Below, in pieces: positions 17,676-24,337 of a stretch of 64,000 bases of DNA (within the stretch, counting starts at the first letter, position 1; every line of letters starts with the position of its first letter). A program made the position numbers and the translations under genes. Origin of the DNA: Brucella pseudintermedia (GTDB lineage Bacteria > Pseudomonadota > Alphaproteobacteria > Rhizobiales > Rhizobiaceae); the NCBI RefSeq assembly GCF_042697365.1, contig NZ_CP137606.1; one strand, 5' to 3'. The notes under the pieces are model-generated. The model worked only from the letters and a program-made list of their open reading frames with translations, did no database searches and was not told where the DNA came from.

Positions 17676-18214
17676 AATCAGTCTGACGGCTGATTTGAGT
17701 TCTTCTGGCTACATATAGATCGGCCCTGCCGACGATCGAGACCAGTCGAAGGCATGGATGTTCCCCACCATGACGCTCGGGTTCGCGAATTCGTCATGTC
17801 CCTCACTGAACCGGGCGAACAGGTGCTCCGGCATTGTCCCTCCATCAAACGCTCAGTTCAAACCTACAACGCGTTTCGGCGCTCGTCCATTCGACATGGC
17901 TGTGTTTTAACTTATCTGTCAGCCCAGATCTTGGAGCAAAGGTGGCAGATGTCCTTATATACTGAATTGTCTATTTAAGATCATCGAGTTGTAGCATTTA
18001 CAGCAGCATCATAAATATCTGCTCTGTAATCTTCCTTCGAGCAAGCCCCCTGTGTGCCCCAGCCACGGAACTTAAACTATCACAATGCGTTAAAAGACGG
18101 GTGGAGATGCCCGCTTTGAACCGGAACACTGGCCAATTCTCACATTTTCCCGCGAACTTAGCGGCCTTCGGGGCTTCAAATATCGATCCGACAATTCATG
18201 AGAGGAGAAGTACC
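17676..18214. other. intergenic region upstream of ferritin-like gene
   Basis: AT-richer stretch without a convincing gene. It should hold the promoter of 18215-18712 and decayed DNA upstream of the kinase. A short open frame at 17754-17978 lacks motifs. Confidence 0.5.
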
Positions 18215-18712
18215 ATGGCAAAGGAAAAGACCCTTGAAGACCTGTTCCACGACACTCTCAAGGACATCTATTACGCTGAGCGCAAGATCCTGAAGGCTTT
18301 GCCGAAGATGAAACGTGCGGCGCAGTCGGAAGACCTGAAGGCTGCTTTCGAGAAGCATCGCGAAGAGACGGAGGGCCATGTCGAACGACTTGTCCAGGTA
18401 TTCGAGATCATGGGCAAGGCAGCGAGAGGCAAAACCTGCGACGCGATCGAAGGGATCATCGCCGAAGGCGAGGAGATCATGGAGGAGTTCAAGGATACAG
18501 CGGCGCTCGACGCCGGCCTGATTTCGTCCGCGCAGGCGGTCGAGCACTACGAAATCACCCGATATGGAACTTTGAAGCGGTGGGCAAAAGAACTTGGCCT
18601 GAGCGATGCGGCGAAGCTTCTCGATCAGACGCTTCAGGAAGAGTCGAAAACGGACAGCGATCTGACGAAACTTGCGGATGCTTCGGCCAACCAACGCGCC
18701 AAGGCTGCGTGA
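18215..18712 (+). CDS. YciE/YciF-type ferritin-like protein (DUF892)
   Basis: 165 residues, all-helical: LEDLFHDTLKDIYYAERKIL, AFEKHREETEGHVERLVQVF, ISSAQAVEHYEITRYGTLKR. The E-x6-Y and ExxH pairs give a di-iron ferritin-like four-helix bundle. Family members are induced by salt, heat or oxidative stress and lie next to catalases, as here. ATG 18215 is preceded by GAGAGGAGAAG. A hairpin follows the stop. Confidence 0.85.
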   Translation: MAKEKTLEDLFHDTLKDIYYAERKILKALPKMKRAAQSEDLKAAFEKHREETEGHVERLVQVFEIMGKAARGKTCDAIEGIIAEGEEIMEEFKDTAALDAGLISSAQAVEHYEITRYGTLKRWAKELGLSDAAKLLDQTLQEESKTDSDLTKLADASANQRAKAA

Positions 18713-18719
18713 TCATGAA

Positions 18720-18745
18720 GCAAGGGTGCCACTCGGCACCCTTGC
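18720..18745 (+). terminator. terminator-like hairpin after yciE-like gene
   Basis: GCAAGGGTGCC (18720-18730), loop ACTC, GGCACCCTTGC (18735-18745): a perfect 11-bp stem. The tail CAATTTG is U-poor, so it may act as an attenuator before the catalase gene. Confidence 0.65.
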
Positions 18746-18784
18746 CAATTTGTATAGAGATCACATAACGGACGGGAGCCAGCT

Positions 18785-19877
18785 ATGTCAGCCACCGACA
18801 AAGCCGCAAATGTGCAGAAATCACTCAAGATTCATGACCAAAAGCTCGAAGCCAGCCCAGGCGGAGATCTTTATCAGATTGCCGGCGACAAGACACCTGC
18901 CATGACCACCGCGCAGGGTGGGCCGGTGTCAGACGACCTCAACACGTTGAAGATCGGCCAGCGTGGTCCTACGCTGATTGAGGATTTTCATTTCCGGGAA
19001 AAAATCTTTCACTTCGACCATGAGCGTATTCCCGAACGCGTGGTTCATGCGCGGGGCTACGGCGCGCATGGCTATTTCGAGACGACAAAGTCACTCAGCG
19101 AATATACGCGCGCAGACATTTTCCAACGGGCTGGCGAGAAGACGCCAGTCTTCGTCCGTTTCTCCACGGTCGCCGGTTCGAAGGGTTCGTTCGACCTTGC
19201 CCGAGATGTGCGCGGCTTCGCCGTCAAGATGTATACCAATGAAGGTAACTGGGATATTGTCGGCAACAACATTCCCGTGTTCTTCATCCAGGACGCCATC
19301 CGGTTTCCCGATATGGTCCATGCCGTCAAGGAGGAGCCTGACCGGGCTTTTCCGCAGGCCCAGTCAGCCCATGACAATTTCTGGGACTTCATCAGCCTGA
19401 CGCCTGAATCCATGCATATGATCATGTGGGTCATGTCGGACCGCGCAATTCCGCGCTCCTTCCGCTTCATGGAGGGGTTTGGTGTTCATACGTTCCGTTT
19501 CCTGAACGACAAGGACAAGTCGACTTTCGTCAAATTCATCTGGAAGCCGAAACTTGGCCTCCAATCGGTCGTCTGGAACGAGGCTGTCAAAATCAATGGT
19601 GCGGATCCGGATTTCCATCGCCGCGATCTGTGGACCGCGATCCAGGCCGGCGACTTCCCTGAATGGGAACTGTGCGTGCAGCTCTTCGATCAGGACTTCG
19701 CGGATAGTTTCGATTTCGATGTGCTCGACCCGACGAAGCTGATTCCGGAAGAAGTCATCAAGCCAATACCGGTCGGACGGCTGGTGCTGGATCGGATGCC
19801 GCACAATTTCTTCGCCGAGACCGAGCAGGTCGCATTCATGACGCAGAACGTCCCCCCCGGCATCGACTTCTCCAACG
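18785..19877 (+). pseudogene. large-subunit (KatE-type) catalase, truncated by IS6
   Basis: The first 365 residues of a clade-2 heme catalase: RGPTLIEDFHFREKIFHFDH, ERIPERVVHARGYGAHGYFE (distal His in VVHARG), TPVFVRFSTVAGSKGS, VGNNIPVFFIQD (Asn), PRSFRFMEGFGVHTF. It ends at PPGIDFSN, where an IS6 end begins. The proximal-Tyr region (RxxxY) and the C-terminal flavodoxin-like domain are gone. The frame stops inside IS6 at 20044. Peroxide removal is therefore lost. KatE usually has about 700 residues. Confidence 0.9.
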
Positions 19878-20694
19878 GGTGTTGTCACGTTAAGTTTCTC
19901 TGGCCGGAAAGGCCAGGGGCTCGTAGATATTCAGGCGAAACAGGCCGCAATTTTCCATGCATCGAAAGCTTCGAGGCGATGGTAGCGAATTGTGTGTGCG
20001 GCTCGGCGACGAGATGGAACAGAGAAACAATTGCGGGTCGCTGAGTGCATGGAGACGAACCGTTGCAACGCTCCAGGTGACCGATGACCTTGCATGGTTC
20101 GCTCCCGTTTCCTAAACGGCAGATGGCTATTTTCGGCCCGATTATTGAGGCCCTTGTGCGCCCAATGGTCAAGGCCGGGTGCCACTTCTGCCTTTGCTGC
20201 ACCGTAGGAGCGGAGCTTATCGGTGATGATCCGTTTGGGAGCAAAGCCATAGCGCTTCATTAACGCCACAAGCAATCCCTTTGCCGCCCTTTTATCACGC
20301 CGCTTCTGCAAGATTTCTTCGAGAACGGAGCCATGTTGATCCACCGCACGCCAAAGCCAGAATTTTTCTCCAGCGCATTTGACGACCACTTCGTCCAAAT
20401 ACCAAATATCGCCGGGGCGCGCCTGACGCCGCCGCAAGTTGCGTGTGATCTGGGGGCCGAACTTGGCGATCCAACGACGAACTGTCTCGTATGATACGTC
20501 GATTCTACGCTCAAGCAGCATTTCCTCAACTTCACGCAGACTAAGGTTGAACCGCAGATAAAGCCACACCGCATGAGCAATAATCTGTGGCGGAAAACGG
20601 TGACGCTTGAAGATGATATCTGATGTCTGCATCGCCAAAATTTACGCCCAAACCGTCAGGCAGGCAACTGTAGCCCAGTTAACGTGACAACACC
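19878..20694 (-). mobile_element. IS6-family element, intact (copy a)
   Basis: 817 bp with inverted ends GGTGTTGTCACGTTAA. Flanks CTCCAACG and GGAACCGA do not form an 8-bp duplication, so sequence beside it has been deleted or rearranged. It joins a catalase 5' end to a rhomboid 5' end. Confidence 0.92.
19931..20632 (-). CDS. IS6-family transposase
   Basis: About 233 residues from ATG 20632. HTH near residues 25-60 (SLREVEEMLLERRIDVSYET), then the DDE core: IWYLDEVVVKCAGEKFWLWR (D1), IITDKLRSYGAAKAEV (D2), NNRAENSHLPFRKRERTMQG (E). Replicative IS26-like transposition and deletion formation are typical. This is the only copy here that looks functional. Confidence 0.93.
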   Translation of the reverse strand: MQTSDIIFKRHRFPPQIIAHAVWLYLRFNLSLREVEEMLLERRIDVSYETVRRWIAKFGPQITRNLRRRQARPGDIWYLDEVVVKCAGEKFWLWRAVDQHGSVLEEILQKRRDKRAAKGLLVALMKRYGFAPKRIITDKLRSYGAAKAEVAPGLDHWAHKGLNNRAENSHLPFRKRERTMQGHRSPGALQRFVSMHSATRNCFSVPSRRRAAHTIRYHRLEAFDAWKIAACFA

Positions 20695-20821
20695 GGAACC
20701 GATCCAGCAGGCGCTGGGGCAGGCTGATCTGGTAGAGGAACGCGAGGACGTTCACCCCTAAGAGTGCCCAGACGATGACGGGAGGATATCTCCGCGCGAC
20801 GGTGTCGAGATAGGGAAACAA
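20695..20821 (-). pseudogene. rhomboid-family protease, N-terminal fragment cut by IS6
   Basis: Too short for usual gene callers. The minus strand from TTG 20821 reads LFPYLDTVARRYPPVIVWAL, then LGVNVLAFLYQISLPQRLLD. This is the typical N-terminus and first membrane helix of bacterial rhomboid intramembrane serine proteases, ending at the IS6 border after 43 codons. GGAG lies 3-4 nt before the TTG. No catalytic Ser/His region remains. Confidence 0.6.
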
Positions 20822-20854
20822 GTGCTCCGTGCCTGCTTCAGTTTAAAGTTCGAG

Positions 20855-21430
20855 TCACGGTTTCTTCGCCGCCCCGGTAACACCTGTCCATGCCGGCGGA
20901 TCGGATGCGGGGAAGGACTCGAGGCTCGCTTCGAGCACGGGATCGAGCTCTGTGTGCTCGGGTGCGGCCAGGTCCACTGCGCCGTCTCGTTCCACTGCGG
21001 GTTTCAGGCTGTGGCCCGACCTTCCCGGCCTCTGCCGAGCGTCGATACGAAACGCCCCCGGTGCGTCAGCGCCTTTATAGAGCTTATGTTTCTCGGCCCC
21101 CCGCCAGCGACTATTTTGCGCACGTCCCGGCGCCTCTTCGCGAACAATGTAGGTCCAATCGTTATGCTCTGCAAAGGCGATCGCGCTTTGCCGATCAGGA
21201 AATCGAAGCCGTATCGGGCGATAGGGATCGTCGCTGGACGTATAGCCCATCAGCGGTTCAATCCGAAGCGGCCGTGATGGTTCAAACTCCAGGATCCAGT
21301 GGTTCGGCCGGGGTGCGGAGGTCATCACAGAGCGCGCCGGCCGGTAGATAATGGCCGTGGGAACGTCCCACGACCACATGTTGGTCCCCGGCACCTTCGG
21401 TAGAAACGGAGGCCGATTATGTCCGCGCAT
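20855..21430 (-). CDS. NDUFS4-like domain protein
   Basis: 191 residues. N-terminal MRGHNRPPFLPKVPGTNMWS is followed by the NDUFS4-like region: TAIIYRPARSVMTSAPRPNH, WILEFEPSRPLRIEPLMGYT, PIRLRFPDRQSAIAFAEHND, WTYIV. The C-terminus has a DPVLEASLESFPASDPPAW motif seen in many small stress-region proteins of Proteobacteria. AAGGAG lies 8 nt before the ATG. It overlaps the upstream membrane-protein gene by 14 nt, so translation is likely coupled. It is a paralogue of 11678-12442. Confidence 0.72.
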   Translation of the reverse strand: MRGHNRPPFLPKVPGTNMWSWDVPTAIIYRPARSVMTSAPRPNHWILEFEPSRPLRIEPLMGYTSSDDPYRPIRLRFPDRQSAIAFAEHNDWTYIVREEAPGRAQNSRWRGAEKHKLYKGADAPGAFRIDARQRPGRSGHSLKPAVERDGAVDLAAPEHTELDPVLEASLESFPASDPPAWTGVTGAAKKP

Positions 21431-22109
21431 TGGTGTTCTCCTTCTGATTTAGTTCCCTTTCGGAACCACCGGGTTCAATCCGGTCGAGATGTTGCATACG
21501 GTTCGAGTTTCGAAGAATGGCTTCGCGCGTTGTACGCACGATCCCGGCAGCAATCTCTTCGAGAATATCTCTGCGCATAGCAGAGGTCATTTCTGCGACA
21601 GCTTTCATGATATTTGATCCGTCTTCTGAATTCAGTTTTCCGTCCCGCAGACCCGAAATGAGGGTGTCAAGGACATTCTCGAAAGAGGCGATGACGTCAG
21701 CACTACCCAATACTGCCAACTTGTGGCTGAGGACGCGCAATTCATTGATCAGGTCGTCGTTGTGCAAAGCGACTTCCACGATCTGGGCGACCGTCTCGAT
21801 GCAGGCCATGTAAATATCATTTTTCTGCTGCAGGATGATGACCTGTCCTTCCTTGCGGAGCTCCAGCTCAGTTTGCCTGTTGAGCAAAACAGCTGTCAGA
21901 TAGATTGTCGCAACTGCTCCGAGAAACACCAGCACTACTTCCCGGGCGAACGGTACAGGTTCGCTCTCGACGAACATCTCGCGAAAAGCGAGATATCCTG
22001 CTCCCACAAGGGCGATGGAGAAAAGCATATAAGCCAGGTCGTGAGCTCTATACATCGAACGCCTATGTACAAATTGTTTGCTGATGTTAGAGGGACTGCC
22101 ATCATTCAT
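21417..22109 (-). CDS. membrane protein of unknown function
   Basis: 230 residues. Two membrane helices near residues 25-45 (LAYMLFSIALVGAGYLAF) and 55-75 (EVVLVFLGAVATIYLTAVLL), then a cytosolic helical domain (KNDIYMACIETVAQIVEVAL, EMTSAMRRDILEEIAAGIV). I do not recognise a family. It is embedded in a tight operon between HdeD and the NDUFS4-like gene. Confidence 0.6.
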   Translation of the reverse strand: MNDGSPSNISKQFVHRRSMYRAHDLAYMLFSIALVGAGYLAFREMFVESEPVPFAREVVLVFLGAVATIYLTAVLLNRQTELELRKEGQVIILQQKNDIYMACIETVAQIVEVALHNDDLINELRVLSHKLAVLGSADVIASFENVLDTLISGLRDGKLNSEDGSNIMKAVAEMTSAMRRDILEEIAAGIVRTTREAILRNSNRMQHLDRIEPGGSERELNQKENTNART

Positions 22110-22314
22110 CTCTGCAATCTCCCTTAGGTTGATTCGGGAGATTGTGCGCCGCCGTCACTTCTATTGGCATGTGCCGCAAGAAAACAGGCGTCGGCCCGGA
22201 CCCGAAGGGATTGAAGCCGACGCGCAAACATCGCTCGAAGATCGTTTCATCCCAACGAGTGAGATCATCGTCTTCGTCGCCAACGGATCGGTCGTGTTCG
22301 GTCGCCACGCTCAC
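22102..22314 (-). CDS. possible small coupled ORF
   Basis: 70 residues starting at a GTG that overlaps the hdeD stop and ending 8 nt inside the next gene. The tight overlaps suggest coupling, but the sequence (MSVATEHDRSVGDEDDD and following) shows no recognisable domain. It may simply be intergenic sequence. Confidence 0.3.
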   Translation of the reverse strand: MSVATEHDRSVGDEDDDLTRWDETIFERCLRVGFNPFGSGPTPVFLRHMPIEVTAAHNLPNQPKGDCRDE

Positions 22315-22961
22315 GCTTCACTGGGTTTGTTCATCATGTCACCGGAGATGGGGCCATCGGATCTACGAGCCTTGCGAAGCCGGAGGCCGAGCAACACCAT
22401 CGTCACGCCGAAGAAGGCAGCGTAGAAACCGAGAAGCCAACCAAGCGCAAGAAAGGTCTCGACCGGGCGGCTGAGCAACAGCCAGATTACCGCTACGCTC
22501 AGGGCAACGGAGAGAAGACCGCTGAGAATGAGCCAGATTTCGCCTTTGATTTCCTTGCGCAGTCGGATCGCAGCGACGATTTCGAAGATGCCGGAGAACG
22601 CTGACCAGAAAGCGATGCTCGCCCAGAGGAAGGTGGCCAGTACCAGTGTGGCGACGAAGGGCGAGACCGCCACAACGACACCGGTCGCAATTCCAAGGAT
22701 GCCGCTGAACATCAGCCAGCCCCAACGTTCGCCCTTGCGGAGGTGCCGTACGGCGGCAATTAGTCCGAACACACCGTCGGCAAAAGAGAATGCGCCGAAG
22801 ACGAGCGTCAAAGCAAGGAGCGACTCTGCCGGCATGATGAATGCCAGCACTGCAATCAAAAGCGCGAGAACGCCGCGTAGCACGAATGCCCACCAGTTCT
22901 CGGAGAGGCTGCAAAGAAAATCCGCGCGGCCATGCACACTTCGTTTCGCGTCAGTGTTCAT
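22311..22961 (-). CDS. hdeD: HdeD family acid/stress-resistance membrane protein
   Basis: 216 residues with six predicted membrane helices (WAFVLRGVLALLIAVLAFIM, LLALTLVFGAFSFADGVFGL, WLMFSGILGIATGVVVAVSP, TFLWASIAFWSAFSGIFEIV, IWLILSGLLSVALSVAVIWL, ALGWLLGFYAAFFGVTMVLL). This is the DUF308/HdeD pattern, and hdeD is a standard member of tLST islands. ATG 22961 follows AGGAGG at about 12 nt. It overlaps the remnant upstream by 11 nt. Confidence 0.88.
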   Translation of the reverse strand: MNTDAKRSVHGRADFLCSLSENWWAFVLRGVLALLIAVLAFIMPAESLLALTLVFGAFSFADGVFGLIAAVRHLRKGERWGWLMFSGILGIATGVVVAVSPFVATLVLATFLWASIAFWSAFSGIFEIVAAIRLRKEIKGEIWLILSGLLSVALSVAVIWLLLSRPVETFLALGWLLGFYAAFFGVTMVLLGLRLRKARRSDGPISGDMMNKPSEA

Positions 22962-23139
22962 TTCTTCTGTTCCTCCTTGAAATTTGAGAAGTTTTCTCGA
23001 GCCGAGTTGCGACGGCATTTTCTACACTCACTACCGAGCGCGCCGGCCGGTTGATGATAACCGTCGGCACGTCCCAGGACCTCATGTCGATCCCCGGCAT
23101 CTTCGGTTGCAGGGGAGGACGATTATGTCCGCGCGTCAT
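22951..23139 (-). pseudogene. NDUFS4-like N-terminal remnant
   Basis: The first 35 residues (MTRGHNRPPLQPKMPGIDMR, SWDVPTVIINRPARSVV) are nearly the same as the start of 20855-21430. The similarity then ends and the frame runs into the hdeD leader. It is translationally coupled by ATGA to the HPF-sigma gene. It marks a deletion inside the operon. Confidence 0.65.
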
Positions 23140-24260
23140 GACGCTTCTCCCTTCACGTCGCCCAGGAGACCCCTCTCGATCCGATCCCGGTGCTGGAGCG
23201 GCTGCGGAATGCGCGACGGCTCTCTGACCGTCCCGGCGATGTCAGCCGGGTATCCGGACGCATGCATCTTCTCACGAATTTGCGCGCGTGCAGATTCGGC
23301 AACACGTCGGACGTCTTCTTCCGGAATGCCGAGGATGTGGGAGACGTGCTCCGCCGTGTCTTTCTCCAGTTCGAGCCGCAGCAGCACCCTGCGCCAGAGC
23401 GACGGCAGCGCCGCGATGGCCCGGTGTAGCGCCAGTGCCTCTTCGCGCCGCGCCGCTTCGGCCTCAGGATCGGCGGCGGAGCTGTCGGCCACAAGGTCTT
23501 CCAGAAGTGGGACATCATCGGGCTGATAAAACTCGAACATCTCCTGGTCGGCCTCAGTCGGATCTTGCGCCGGGGCCTCGGGCGCGGCGTCGAGAGAGGC
23601 GCCGCTGTCGGGCAGAGCATGGCTGGCCTCCCGTGCTGAAGCGTCGATGGTCTCGAAGGCCAGCCGCGTCAGCCAGTCGCCGGTCGAAAACTTTGCGGGC
23701 CGCTGCTCGAACCGCTCGAGGCCTTTCAGAATCGTCGTATCAACCAGATCGCCGACATTGAGAAGGCCTTCGCGAACCGACCCGTTGGCTTCCAAATAGA
23801 TCAGCTCGCGCCTCACGGTGTCGTAGACCGCATCGAGATTATTTTCGATAAGGCCAAAATAGAGCGTGCGCCGTTCGGCCTCGGCTCTGTCCCGTGCGGG
23901 CGGCAGCAGCGCTTTGATCCGGGCGCGACGTGCGGGGCGCTTCCACTGCGGCTCGCCTTTCAGGAGCGCGACCTTGCGATCGACACGGCGGCGTAGATCG
24001 GCGAAAGCCTTGCGTAGAACAGGTTCGATCTCGAAACCATCTTCCTGCGCCGCGATCACCCCTGAGGGCAGTTGCAGGCGCAAGCTGACGTGGATGCGCT
24101 TCTTCCCGTTCGTCTGCGAGGCAACGATCTCAAGCCTGACCAGCCCGTCGCGGAAACGTACAAGATGCGGTTCAAGTTGTCGCACCTCTTCCTCGATAAC
24201 TTCAGGCGCGCGCTGTTGCCCGTGCCGGTCAAGATTGCGAAATGCTCTGATGACTTTCAT
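23136..24260 (-). CDS. HPF/RaiA-like domain fused to sigma-70-like domains
   Basis: 374 residues. Residues 1-105 resemble a ribosome hibernation factor (VRLEIVASQTNGKKRIHVSL, QLPSGVIAAQEDGFEIEPVL, RKAFADLRRRVDRKVALLKG). Residues 125-215 resemble sigma region 2 (IENNLDAVYDTVRRELIYLE, VGDLVDTTILKGLERFEQRP, TGDWLTRLAFETID). After an acidic linker, 295-345 resemble region 4 (LPSLWRRVLLRLELEKDTAE, HVSHILGIPEEDVRRVAESA). The protein could link ribosome state with promoter choice, or be a repurposed sigma fold. It heads the downstream minus-strand operon, with AAGGA 8 nt before the ATG. Domain calls are by eye. Confidence 0.65.
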   Translation of the reverse strand: MKVIRAFRNLDRHGQQRAPEVIEEEVRQLEPHLVRFRDGLVRLEIVASQTNGKKRIHVSLRLQLPSGVIAAQEDGFEIEPVLRKAFADLRRRVDRKVALLKGEPQWKRPARRARIKALLPPARDRAEAERRTLYFGLIENNLDAVYDTVRRELIYLEANGSVREGLLNVGDLVDTTILKGLERFEQRPAKFSTGDWLTRLAFETIDASAREASHALPDSGASLDAAPEAPAQDPTEADQEMFEFYQPDDVPLLEDLVADSSAADPEAEAARREEALALHRAIAALPSLWRRVLLRLELEKDTAEHVSHILGIPEEDVRRVAESARAQIREKMHASGYPADIAGTVREPSRIPQPLQHRDRIERGLLGDVKGEAS

Positions 24261-24294
24261 GCCGTGGATCCTTCCTGTAACCCTCCGACGAAAT

Positions 24295-24323
24295 GGCCCG
24301 GCGCGACCGTCGTCGCGCCGGCC
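24295..24323 (-). terminator. terminator-like hairpin after clpG
   Basis: On the minus strand GGCCGGCGCGAC, loop GACG, GTCGCGCCGGGCC, then ATTTCG: a strong stem with one bulge and a weak U-tail. It lies between clpG and the HPF-sigma gene and may partly uncouple them. Confidence 0.65.
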
Positions 24324-24337
24324 AGTCCTTCACGACG

